The notes beneath the pieces are model-generated. The model was not told the origin of the DNA. It did not search any database and saw only the letters and a list, made by a program, of their open reading frames with translations. The position numbers and the translations under genes were made by a program. 37,084 nt of DNA. It comes from Deltaproteobacteria bacterium. Lineage in GTDB: Bacteria > Desulfobacterota > DSM-4660 > Desulfatiglandales > HGW-15. The stretch lies in NCBI GenBank assembly GCA_016932235.1, contig JAFGDF010000187.1:1-37084 (forward strand), in the 5' to 3' direction. This document shows, one piece after another, positions 30,119-36,991 of this stretch. Position 1 is the stretch's first letter; every line of letters starts with the position of its first letter.

Positions 30119-30805
30119 CTATGCTGCCTTCTTGAGATGCTTCCCTGTCACGCTTTTCAGGCTGTTGGCTTTGGCTATCCGCTCAATCCGGTAAAGCTCT
30201 GATATGATCTTCCTCAATTTGCCGCCGGAAAGGTTATAAATTTCGGTAATGGCGCTATCATCCAGCCCCACCTCGCAAATCTGACCTGCAAACCGGGCCA
30301 CGTCCTGCTCGTTCAATGGCTTAAACCGCATAATATGCGATTGCAAACGGTCATATAAATGCCTGAACCTCGCCACTTTTCGCTCCGCGTCCATCATCCC
30401 GATCATAATCACCGGCGCTCCTGTTTCATCGGCCAGGTCCCGGAGGGTTTGAATCCCCTTGCCGTGACCGGCGATATAATCGACCTCATCCACAATGAGC
30501 GTCCTGGGATGTTCACTAAGGCTTTCCTTCGCCTGGGTATAGAGGTCCGACGTCCTGTACATCGGCGCCTGCCCAAGCTCAACCACGATTCCCTCCAGCA
30601 GGGATCTCAGGGTGGTATGCTCCTTAACCCGGTAGTACACCGCGTTCGATTTATCCGCATACCAGATAGCGGTTTCGGTTTTCCCAAGACCCGGCTCACC
30701 AAATACCAAACCCATGCCGTCCACTCCCCGGTCCCTGGTCTCGAGGGAGTGGGCCAGGGCCACGAAAAGCTCAACATTTCCGGTCATTGCAAATATCTTT
30801 TTCAC
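30119..30805 (-). CDS. B: MuB-type transposition ATPase
   Basis: This 228-residue AAA+ protein should select target DNA and activate the transposase. GEPGLGKT (36-43) is the Walker A motif and TLIVDEVDY (about 102-110) the Walker B, followed by a sensor region and a C-terminal helical part (IYNLSGGKLRKIISELYRIE). It starts at GTG with AAGGAGG upstream. Mu MuB has 312 residues; the N-terminal DNA-binding domain of Mu is not present here. It is downstream of the transposase as in Mu. Confidence 0.9.
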   Translation of the reverse strand: MKKIFAMTGNVELFVALAHSLETRDRGVDGMGLVFGEPGLGKTETAIWYADKSNAVYYRVKEHTTLRSLLEGIVVELGQAPMYRTSDLYTQAKESLSEHPRTLIVDEVDYIAGHGKGIQTLRDLADETGAPVIMIGMMDAERKVARFRHLYDRLQSHIMRFKPLNEQDVARFAGQICEVGLDDSAITEIYNLSGGKLRKIISELYRIERIAKANSLKSVTGKHLKKAA

Positions 30806-30816
30806 GTCGTTACCTC

Positions 30817-30844
30817 CTTGCGCCTTGAGCCTTATGCCCCGCGC
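30817..30844. repeat. Heptanucleotide array (4 units)
   Basis: CTTGCGC, CTTGAGC, CTTATGC and CCCGCGC fill the transposase-ATPase gap. On the minus strand the last unit runs directly into AAGGAGG, the ATPase ribosome binding site. Confidence 0.8.
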
Positions 30845-30846
30845 CT

Positions 30847-32940
30847 TTATTTATACGGCATCACAAATATGCGGTAATACTCCTCCGTGCTCTTATATCC
30901 TTCCCACCATGCTATTTCGATATCAGTTAGATTGCGGATCTTGCTCTGCGCTTCAAGATAGTGGTGTCTCTCTAAACCACTCTGAAAAATCGGCTCCTCA
31001 TGAAGTTTAACGACCTTGCCGTCGCTTTCAGTCTCCAGCCTCCAGCCTTCAGCCTCCATCGGCTCCTCCGGTTGTTGAATTGCCTTCATGGCCTCCCGGA
31101 TCTCATCGTTTTCAAATGTCTCACGTCTCACAAAACCGAATTTCTGCCCTTTAGCCGCCCGTTTGGATTCAAGCAGCTCAGTCATAGGGTCACCGACATC
31201 TTTGGCCAAAGCCTTAAGCGCCCGCACCTCTTCACGGACACGTTTTTTCTGTCTCTGTTTGGCGATATTCGCTTCTTCAACCGAGATCCCCTCAAATGCC
31301 GCGTCCTTGGCAATACATATAAACCGGCTGTTCATGTCAAACACATACAGCTTACCCGCGTCCGCCAGGTCTCTCCGGATCTGGACTTTCTCTCTCACGT
31401 AATCGGCAAGCTCCGGCGCCACGTAAACGCCGTTTCCATAATGTATTCCCGATTTCAACACGGTCGGGTTTCCTACCGGAGCCAGCAGAATATCCAGGAC
31501 CCGCTCATCAAGAATTCTCTTAACAGGCTGGCTGCTTTCCCCTGCCCGTTCCTCTGGAGACTTGCCCAAAGAGCTGTGGGGCCTCTGGTGGTATATCTTT
31601 TCTATCCAGGTATCTATTATCTCCTGCAGTTCATCCGGCATGAGCCGTATCTCGATAACGGCGTCCTTATTAAACATCCGCTGTGCAAAGCTTTTCTGGC
31701 TTTCAATAGCCTTTCTGTCCGCCACGCTGTGGCCGATATATCCGTCCAGCTCCTCAAACAGGGACATTGATAATGAACGGAAAAATCTTTCTATATGCGG
31801 TTTCGCTTCGGGGGTGAATGGAGGGGTAAAATCCAGGTCAACCCCCAAAGCGCCGCATGCCGCCTCAATATGTTTGGAAGCGTAATCCTGCCCGTTGTCC
31901 ATAATCGCTATGTCTGGCAGGCCCCAGTTTAAGATCAGCCAGCGCAATAAATTGGCTATGGCCTGGGATTTTGCTGTTGGAATAATCTGGCAATTGGCCT
32001 TTCGGCTGAAAATATCAATAGCTCCCGTTACGGTGTAGCGTTTACCGTCCGCGCACATGATATCCGCAGGTGTGTTGTCAAACTCGATCATGTGAAGAAA
32101 ATATTTGGCCTTTTCGCTCGCGTCCCCGAAGGCGGCCTGATAATCGCTCCGCCATTTGTCGGGATTTTTTAGGAAGGCTACGAGTGAGGCGTTATCGGTT
32201 TCCCAATTTTTAATAAAACGCCTCACCGTGGCATCGGAAGGAAGCTCCACGCCAGGCCCTCCGAATTTATTGACCAGATAATCATATATCCGGACCGGCC
32301 TGGTATGAATCTTCTTTGATTTCAATCCTATTATATAGGCCCTCATCTCAGGAGTGATTTTTCCAAAACACTCCTTTTCCCTTGTGCTGTCCAGCAATCC
32401 GGCAAGGCCGAACAGCTTCTTGTTCGCCCGCCACCTGTCCAGGCTGCCGCGACTGATCTGATCTATAACAGTATAGGTTTCCCCGGAGATTCCCAGTCCG
32501 TCATTACCAACATTATACCGGCGGATAAAATCGTTCTTTGCTTTTGTCAGGTTACGTTTTTTACCGTGCGCCCTGCGCCCTGCGCCCTGCGCCGTTTCGA
32601 TCGTAAACCGATCGAAGCTTTCCACTATTTCCCCCCTGGCCTCCGCCCGTTTCCGCGACCACTCAGGAGCATTTTCAAATTTTTTCAATAAGGTCTTTGC
32701 CTGTCCGAGATCCAGGTCCGCCCGCGACGGCAGCACCATGCCCTTTATATATGTGGATTCCCTGGCCTGTATCACCCTGCGCCTTTTGTCCTCTGGCAGG
32801 CTGTCTATATAATATAGTTTCATCCTGTTAGGCCCTTGCTGATATTTCCAGTTTTCCTTTTCAGCCCTCAAGCGTACAGCCCGGTCACTAATCCCTAATA
32901 TCTCTGCAAGTTTTGTACTCTGTATCATCTCAGCACTCAT
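30847..32940 (-). CDS. A: MuA-type DDE transposase
   Basis: This 697-residue transposase has N-terminal helix-turn-helix DNA-binding domains (from QSTKLAEILGISDRAVRLRA), an RNase H-fold core and a Mu-type C-terminal domain. The catalytic triad is D288 (EFDNTPAD), D348 (IMDNGQDYA) and E384 (KPHIERFF), with 35 residues between the second D and E. It should bind the 22-bp end sites and carry out strand transfer, giving 5-bp duplications. The middle reads GAGRRAHGKKRN from a heptanucleotide array, and a second array is at 31029..31056. Confidence 0.95.
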   Translation of the reverse strand: MSAEMIQSTKLAEILGISDRAVRLRAEKENWKYQQGPNRMKLYYIDSLPEDKRRRVIQARESTYIKGMVLPSRADLDLGQAKTLLKKFENAPEWSRKRAEARGEIVESFDRFTIETAQGAGRRAHGKKRNLTKAKNDFIRRYNVGNDGLGISGETYTVIDQISRGSLDRWRANKKLFGLAGLLDSTREKECFGKITPEMRAYIIGLKSKKIHTRPVRIYDYLVNKFGGPGVELPSDATVRRFIKNWETDNASLVAFLKNPDKWRSDYQAAFGDASEKAKYFLHMIEFDNTPADIMCADGKRYTVTGAIDIFSRKANCQIIPTAKSQAIANLLRWLILNWGLPDIAIMDNGQDYASKHIEAACGALGVDLDFTPPFTPEAKPHIERFFRSLSMSLFEELDGYIGHSVADRKAIESQKSFAQRMFNKDAVIEIRLMPDELQEIIDTWIEKIYHQRPHSSLGKSPEERAGESSQPVKRILDERVLDILLAPVGNPTVLKSGIHYGNGVYVAPELADYVREKVQIRRDLADAGKLYVFDMNSRFICIAKDAAFEGISVEEANIAKQRQKKRVREEVRALKALAKDVGDPMTELLESKRAAKGQKFGFVRRETFENDEIREAMKAIQQPEEPMEAEGWRLETESDGKVVKLHEEPIFQSGLERHHYLEAQSKIRNLTDIEIAWWEGYKSTEEYYRIFVMPYK
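31029..31056. repeat. Heptanucleotide array inside the transposase gene (4 units)
   Basis: CAGTCTC, CAGCCTC, CAGCCTT and CAGCCTC are translated in frame as EAEGWRLETE near the transposase C-terminus, in the region after the catalytic core. Confidence 0.82.
32567..32594. repeat. Heptanucleotide array inside the transposase gene (4 near-perfect units)
   Basis: Three TGCGCCC units and one TGCGCCG encode QGAGRRAH at about residues 118-125, between two DNA-binding parts of the transposase. Four units (28 bp) are 3n+1, so their gain or loss one at a time would shift the frame. Confidence 0.85.
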
Positions 32941-32951
32941 CTCAGTCCTGC

Positions 32952-33218
32952 TTATTGCGCGGCCTTCTGTCCTTTATCTCTCTTAATCCAGTATGCCTTC
33001 CCCAGCTCTCTTTCAATGGCGTCTCTAACTCTCTGGCTTGGTGCACCGTCAACAACATTCAGCACCGTAACCCTGTGTACCGGAGGATCAAGCGTCCGTC
33101 CGATAGAGGCCATAGACATCCGTTCATTTTTGGATGTCAGCTTCCCGGCTATACGCTGCCGAGTAATCTCATTCCGGATCTCGACCGCGATGTGTTGTTT
33201 ATATGTTTCAGTTTCCAT
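32952..33218 (-). CDS. Small helix-turn-helix protein (Ner-like position)
   Basis: This protein has 88 residues. The sequence contains a helix-turn-helix region (MASIGRTLDPPVHRVTVLNV) and ends basic. It lies directly before the transposase gene, where Mu has Ner, a negative regulator of early transcription. CCGGAG precedes the ATG. Whether it is a true Ner homologue is uncertain. Confidence 0.72.
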   Translation of the reverse strand: METETYKQHIAVEIRNEITRQRIAGKLTSKNERMSMASIGRTLDPPVHRVTVLNVVDGAPSQRVRDAIERELGKAYWIKRDKGQKAAQ

Positions 33219-33248
33219 TATTTATCTCCGGCATGATCGTTGCATTCC

Positions 33249-33491
33249 TTATATATGTGTGTCATTCTGCGGCTCGACCGCAGAATCCAGGGGTTTTAAT
33301 CCTGTCTTCCTGGCATAATCCCTCAAAGCCCTTTCAGCATCGAAAAACGTCGGATACCATTGCGGTAATATTTTGATTTTCATGCGGTGGCCTTTTCGCT
33401 TTTCCGGATTAGGGGATTTATAAAAGGTATAATTCCCAGCCGATCCCTCTGCCACGTAAATGATTTCTCCGTCTCGATGCCTGAACTTCAT
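33249..33491 (-). CDS. Small hypothetical protein with a repeat-encoded C-terminus
   Basis: This protein has 80 residues. The sequence (KFRHRDGEIIYVAEGSAGNY, then PQWYPTFFDAERALRDYARK) shows two beta strands and a helix. The last residues LDSAVEPQNDTHI come from a dispersed palindrome. AAGGGG before the ATG is itself part of a heptanucleotide array. No function is recognised. Confidence 0.68.
   Translation of the reverse strand: MKFRHRDGEIIYVAEGSAGNYTFYKSPNPEKRKGHRMKIKILPQWYPTFFDAERALRDYARKTGLKPLDSAVEPQNDTHI
33261..33290 (-). repeat. Dispersed palindrome GTCATTC..GAATCCAG, copy 3
   Basis: Stem ATTCTGCGG / CCGCAGAAT (9 bp, 5-nt loop) with GTC and CCAG flanks. It lies in the 3' end of the 80-residue gene and encodes LDSAVEPQND, almost the same as the copy in gam. 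Confidence 0.88.
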
Positions 33492-33499
33492 ATTTACCC

Positions 33500-33527
33500 C
33501 TTACTTTTTACTCCTTACGCCTCACGC
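33500..33527. repeat. Heptanucleotide array (4 units)
   Basis: CTTACTT, TTTACTC, CTTACGC and CTCACGC lie between two early genes; on the minus strand they read AAGTAAG and related units and supply the AAGGGG ribosome binding site downstream. Confidence 0.78.
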
Positions 33528-33529
33528 CC

Positions 33530-33940
33530 TTATTCAATCATCTCCAGCGCGATCCGCGCCCTCTTCACCGCTTTCCTCTTCGCCTGCTCCGCCCTGGCCC
33601 AGGCCAGCAGTTTCGCGTCCTCCGGCCCGATCAACTCAGACCCCAGGGGATTAACCAGCACCTTCATGGGATCATTACTGTCCATAACCACACAAAAGAG
33701 AACCAATTGAACCGGTGATGGAATTCTGGATGGGTCGGAATCCTTACACCAACCATCGAGAGTCGCCTTTGATATCCGTCCCTGTATTCCTTCCCTGCTT
33801 GCAAGATCGTTCATTTTATCAACGACCTGGTCCCTGGACATGGCAGATTTGGACATCTCTAAGCGGATACGGCGTTTCAATTCGTACGTAGGGTTCAATG
33901 ATTGGCTGGTAAAGAGTTCTAATTGATTTGGTTTGAACAT
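33530..33940 (-). CDS. First early gene: putative DNA-binding protein
   Basis: This protein has 136 residues. A likely helix-turn-helix (SRDQVVDKMNDLASREGI, then ISKATLDGWCKDSDPSRIPS) occupies about residues 33-75, followed by a helical basic tail. It is the first gene after the early promoter, with AAGGAAG before the ATG. Proteins like this open the early operons of several transposable phages. It may compete with the repressor for operators. Confidence 0.72.
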   Translation of the reverse strand: MFKPNQLELFTSQSLNPTYELKRRIRLEMSKSAMSRDQVVDKMNDLASREGIQGRISKATLDGWCKDSDPSRIPSPVQLVLFCVVMDSNDPMKVLVNPLGSELIGPEDAKLLAWARAEQAKRKAVKRARIALEMIE

Positions 33941-34018
33941 TCGGGACTTCCTTTTAATAAGGTTAACGTCCGAAAAGAATCTAAATTGAACATTGATTTT
34001 ATAATTTTAATTAGTTAT

Positions 34019-34042
34019 CCTTATCTATCTTGTTTGATAAGG
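34019..34042. promoter_or_regulatory. Inverted repeat in the repressor/early control region
   Basis: CCTTATC (34019..34025) and GATAAGG (34036..34042) form an inverted repeat with a 10-bp spacer, in the 194-bp gap between the repressor and the first early gene. Operator function is inferred from position only. Confidence 0.5.
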
Positions 34043-34100
34043 GTTTTTAGTGGTCTGCGAAAAGCCTCTATCTGTTTTGCTTTAATAATAGTGTTTGGTA

Positions 34101-34112
34101 AACTTGTTAGAT
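34101..34112. promoter_or_regulatory. Candidate repressor operator AACTTGTTAGAT, copy 1
   Basis: This 12-bp sequence is repeated exactly at 34855..34866, just past the repressor gene. Here it adjoins the -10 box and the expected start of the minus-strand early promoter, a good site for repression. Confidence 0.6.
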
Positions 34113-34141
34113 TATTTTATCGAAAAACAGACATATGTCAA
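34107..34141 (-). promoter_or_regulatory. Early promoter of the lytic operon
   Basis: On the minus strand a perfect TTGACA (34136..34141) and TAAAAT (34114..34119) stand 16 bp apart. The start is expected near 34107, about 165 bp before the first early gene. The -35 box overlaps the repressor start codon, so repressor transcription and early transcription interfere. I could not find a convincing promoter for the repressor itself. Confidence 0.7.
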
Positions 34142-34821
34142 GAAAAAAATGTCCTATAAATGAAAATACTTTTGGTGGCCGATTACGACTGTTCCGTGAA
34201 ATGGAAGGTTATAAACTTGCTGATTTTGCTAATTTATTAGATATTTCACATGGTTCATTATCTGAAATCGAAAATAACAAAAGGCAATTATCTTCTCGCC
34301 CAATGGGAATGTTAGTTCAAAAAACAAACATTAATATATATTGGTTATTTAATGGCGAAGGAAAGCCGTATATTTTAAGGGAAAGCCTCCAGGATACGGT
34401 AACAGCCTCGGATTCCCTTGAAATTGAGTTACGCGGACCGGATGGTAAAATAATAGAGCGTGAAAAAGACGGTCAGATATTGAAGTCTTCCAACCATCCT
34501 ATATATAAGAATAAGTCTGATGATTTTGATGAATTATTAAAAGATGCCTCACCGGAAGTGCATGATTTATTAATAGGTGCTAAAAAGGTATTGACCAGCG
34601 GTAATAAAGTTGCGTTTGATGCCCTCGAAAGGAATATCCGTTATTTTTCACATGCTATCGAGGCTGAAAAGAGGCTCGATGAATCCAGGGATAGTATTAA
34701 AGATCTTAAGGAAAAATGCGATGAGATAATTGATAAAGTGGACTCTTTAGAAAAAAGGATGGATAAAATGAATTTATCGGGGGGATATCCGCCAAAATCC
34801 AGAGAAAGGAAGGCAATATAA
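34135..34821 (+). CDS. XRE-type phage repressor
   Basis: This protein has 228 residues. The N-terminal helix-turn-helix (about 12-65, FREMEGYKLADFANLLDISH) is of XRE type. There is no S24 peptidase domain, so it should not self-cleave like LexA/CI. A C-terminal coiled coil (about 180-220) may allow oligomerisation. No ribosome binding site precedes the ATG, so the message may be leaderless. It is AT-rich and divergent from the early operon, as Mu c is, though Mu c is a different kind of protein. Confidence 0.88.
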   Translation: MSRKKCPINENTFGGRLRLFREMEGYKLADFANLLDISHGSLSEIENNKRQLSSRPMGMLVQKTNINIYWLFNGEGKPYILRESLQDTVTASDSLEIELRGPDGKIIEREKDGQILKSSNHPIYKNKSDDFDELLKDASPEVHDLLIGAKKVLTSGNKVAFDALERNIRYFSHAIEAEKRLDESRDSIKDLKEKCDEIIDKVDSLEKRMDKMNLSGGYPPKSRERKAI

Positions 34822-34854
34822 TTTATGTAATTTTTAATCTGAGTTATATAATAT

Positions 34855-34866
34855 AACTTGTTAGAT
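34855..34866. promoter_or_regulatory. Candidate repressor operator AACTTGTTAGAT, copy 2
   Basis: This is an exact second copy of the 12-bp sequence at 34101, located 34 bp past the repressor stop and near an AGTTATATAATATAACT palindrome (about 34842..34858). It could be a second operator that controls the downstream cargo genes. Confidence 0.5.
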
Positions 34867-34975
34867 AATAATAGTATTATTTTTTAAATTTACTTTTTAA
34901 AATAACTTCCGACTGTAAATTTTACTGTAAACCATAAAGCGCTTGATATCATTGTATTTTAGGCGTTTTTCTCAA

Positions 34976-35004
34976 TTCCGACCTACTTTCCGACCAGGTC
35001 GGAA
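34976..35004. promoter_or_regulatory. Palindrome TTCCGACCAGGTCGGAA and half-site
   Basis: The 17-bp palindrome at 34988..35004 has one direct half-site at 34976..34983, and another related ACTTCCGAC at 34905..34913. It lies 59 bp before the start of the 36-codon ORF. It looks like a binding site for a dimeric regulator of the cargo genes; no regulator is identified. Confidence 0.6.
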
Positions 35005-35062
35005 GTAAAATTAACCTTAAATCCTTTCATATTTACCTCTTTTTCGTAAAAAGGAGGTTATC

Positions 35063-35173
35063 GTGTCGAAAACTTTAAGATATTTTACCGCCAATGAGCT
35101 AAGTGTTTTATGTATTGTATTTAACCCAAAACCAAAGCAGATACAACCCAATTTCCCAGAGGGAATTGGATAA
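35063..35173 (+). CDS. Small ORF (36 aa) leading the cargo genes
   Basis: A GTG start has a perfect AAAGGAGG 5 bp upstream. The frame runs SKTLRYFTANELSVLCIVFN and ends at TAA, and the last stop bases TAAGGAG overlap the next gene's ribosome binding site. It may be a leader peptide coupling translation to the next gene, or a decayed gene start. No family is recognised. Confidence 0.6.
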   Translation: MSKTLRYFTANELSVLCIVFNPKPKQIQPNFPEGIG

Positions 35174-35183
35174 GGAGTTTGAT

Positions 35184-36467
35184 ATGGAAGGGTTAATTAT
35201 TATCGGATTAATAATTTTCGGAATATATTTATATAAAAGAAGTAAGAAACCTAAAAAGATAGTAGTAACACCTGAAATATCTTTTTCAATCAGCACTGAC
35301 TCAACAGATGATTTTAGGAAATACGATGTTGGGCCAATAATTCAAACAGAAGACAATCATTTTATTATTAATCCAAAAAGCACTTTTCCTTTAACATTTT
35401 ATAATATTTCATTAAAACAGGCAAATGAGTTAAAAAAAATCCTTGAGGAAAATATATATCAAGGATCGTATAAGGTAATTAACATGCTCCGACCATTTAT
35501 TTCCAAAACTAATTTAAAATGTAAAGAAATTAATGAATATATTAATAAATATAAGCCATTGTATTTAAGGAGAATAGATGAATTAATATCAGTTTCTTCT
35601 GAATGGGCATCAGCTTCAGAAAAAGATAAAGAGGATTTACTTATATCATTTAAAAAAGAAGCTTTAAACACTTTACATGTACGACCAGCTTGTGATTTGA
35701 ATATTTTATTTGAAAGTAAACGAGAGGATGTTTATTTAGATGATGCCTTATTAGCTAAATATGATTATGAGGATATTCGATTTTACATCAACCATCTCAC
35801 AATGAAAAAACAGATATTTTTAATCCAAGCAGATCATTATGATAGGCCATCTTTTGATAGATTAGTAGCGTTAAAATTAGCAATACAGGGTAATGATATC
35901 CCAGTTCAGGATATTTTAAATATTTTAAAATTAAAAGAAATGGTTGAAATAGCTGAAAATTTAAATCCTCCAAAATTTTCAAGAAAAGCTGCTGCTATAG
36001 AATTTTTATCTGGTGTATCAGATATAAGAGATAGGTTAGGTGTAAAAGTTTCCTTTCGGAGCTTATTTAAATTAAAACCACTTCCATATGAATTTTCAAA
36101 ATTAAATTTAAAGGAAATACAAAACATGTGGAAATGGGAGCAAGAGGTAATATCGCTGATTGTTGGTACTTATTCATCTGGTCTTTTTTCTGCAATAGAT
36201 AAAGAACAAAGAAAAAATTTAAAATTATTTAATAGGAATTGGGAGGTCACCGGTTTAGAAGATAATATGACATGCCCATACTGTAAAAATCTTCACGGAA
36301 AAGTATTTTCTATAGATCAATGCCCTTCCACACCTCTACATATAGGGTGTCGTTGTTATATTCGTGGTAATATTTCAAATAAACAAAACAGTAAAACCAA
36401 ACCTACTGATGTATTTTCAATAGAAAGAAAAGATGCATCAGGCCGCTACATAATCCCCGAATCATAG
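35184..36467 (+). CDS. Membrane-anchored protein with MuF-type C-terminus (cargo)
   Basis: This protein has 427 residues. One N-terminal membrane helix (about 3-17, GLIIIGLIIFGIYLYKR) is followed by a long helical cytoplasmic part. The C-terminus (about 345-394) contains NWEVTG, CPYCKNLHGKVF and CRCY with C364, C367, C380, C389 and C391, the terminal pattern of SPP1 gp7/Mu gp30 head proteins. AAGGAG stands 6 bp before the ATG at 35184. It is AT-rich (about 30% GC by eye) and lies outside the early operon, on the repressor strand. It could interfere with incoming phage heads or DNA entry (inference). Confidence 0.72.
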   Translation: MEGLIIIGLIIFGIYLYKRSKKPKKIVVTPEISFSISTDSTDDFRKYDVGPIIQTEDNHFIINPKSTFPLTFYNISLKQANELKKILEENIYQGSYKVINMLRPFISKTNLKCKEINEYINKYKPLYLRRIDELISVSSEWASASEKDKEDLLISFKKEALNTLHVRPACDLNILFESKREDVYLDDALLAKYDYEDIRFYINHLTMKKQIFLIQADHYDRPSFDRLVALKLAIQGNDIPVQDILNILKLKEMVEIAENLNPPKFSRKAAAIEFLSGVSDIRDRLGVKVSFRSLFKLKPLPYEFSKLNLKEIQNMWKWEQEVISLIVGTYSSGLFSAIDKEQRKNLKLFNRNWEVTGLEDNMTCPYCKNLHGKVFSIDQCPSTPLHIGCRCYIRGNISNKQNSKTKPTDVFSIERKDASGRYIIPES

Positions 36468-36479
36468 GAGATTTGAAAT

Positions 36480-36812
36480 ATGAAAAATAAGATCATTAAT
36501 ATCATAAAGGAAAAGGGCAATGGTGTATCTTTTGTGGAATTAGACCGTGAAATAGTAAAATTTAAAGATGATCTTAAGATGGCGCTCGGTGATAATAATA
36601 TCTATGTTTGGTTTGGCCTTTCAGAGGAAGCCATCACAGTAATAAAGGAACTACTTAATGATCGTATTATTGAATTACATCCAACAGAACCTTTAGTCTA
36701 TTATATTGATGGGTCAGTTCCTAATGTACCGATCGCAAAAAGAGATCAGTATTATAAGAGTGAAAGGTGGCTTCCGATGACCTTTAATAAAGGACCAATG
36801 TTTCCATTTTAA
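36480..36812 (+). CDS. Small cargo protein, unknown function
   Basis: This 110-residue protein lies 12 bp after the membrane/MuF gene, with AGGAG upstream of the ATG, so the two are likely co-expressed. The N-terminus is helical (KNKIINIIKEKGNGVSFVEL), with a winged-helix-like core (AITVIKELLNDRIIEL) and a C-terminal YYKSERWLPMTF. It ends exactly where the inner left-end site starts. It could be a partner or regulator of its neighbour. AT-rich like the rest of the cargo block. Confidence 0.68.
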   Translation: MKNKIINIIKEKGNGVSFVELDREIVKFKDDLKMALGDNNIYVWFGLSEEAITVIKELLNDRIIELHPTEPLVYYIDGSVPNVPIAKRDQYYKSERWLPMTFNKGPMFPF

Positions 36813-36833
36813 TTTTTCTCAAATTATTTGCAA
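36812..36833 (-). promoter_or_regulatory. Transposase end-binding site, inner left-end copy
   Basis: TTGCA then ATTTGAGAAAAAT at the standard spacing, in the same orientation as the outermost site. It lies about 165 bp inside the left end, similar in distance to Mu L3. A degenerate reverse copy with TGAGAAATTT at about 36880..36889 may be the third site. Confidence 0.72.
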
Positions 36834-36941
36834 ATTTAACGCAAAAACACTGAAAATTCACCGAAAATATTTTGCATCGTGAGAAATTTTATTTTGGTTT
36901 TTTATTATTGATAACTGGCCGAAATTATTATTTTATCCCGA

Positions 36942-36971
36942 CTCATCCCGCCTTATTTCACCTCATCCCGC
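36942..36971. repeat. 20-bp-spaced direct repeats CTCATCCCGC near the left end
   Basis: CTCATCCCGC occurs at 36942..36951 and 36962..36971, with a related TTATCCCG at 36933..36940. The set lies just inside the outermost transposase site and could be an additional protein-binding array of the left end. Confidence 0.6.
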
Positions 36972-36991
36972 ATTTCTCACCCCCCCTGCAA
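36970..36991 (-). promoter_or_regulatory. Transposase end-binding site L1
   Basis: TTGCA and TGAGAAAT stand at the same spacing as in R1 (a run of seven G fills the variable positions). The site begins 7 bp inside the right-hand terminus of the window, mirroring R1. Confidence 0.8.

Noticed and set aside
36480..36812. Toxin-antitoxin pair with the preceding gene
   Set aside because: The upstream partner is 427 residues and membrane-anchored, and neither protein shows a toxin or antitoxin family signature.
36868..36890. Third left-end transposase site in reverse orientation
   Set aside because: TTGCA and GAGAAA are there, but only 4 bp apart instead of 8, so it fails the consensus spacing.
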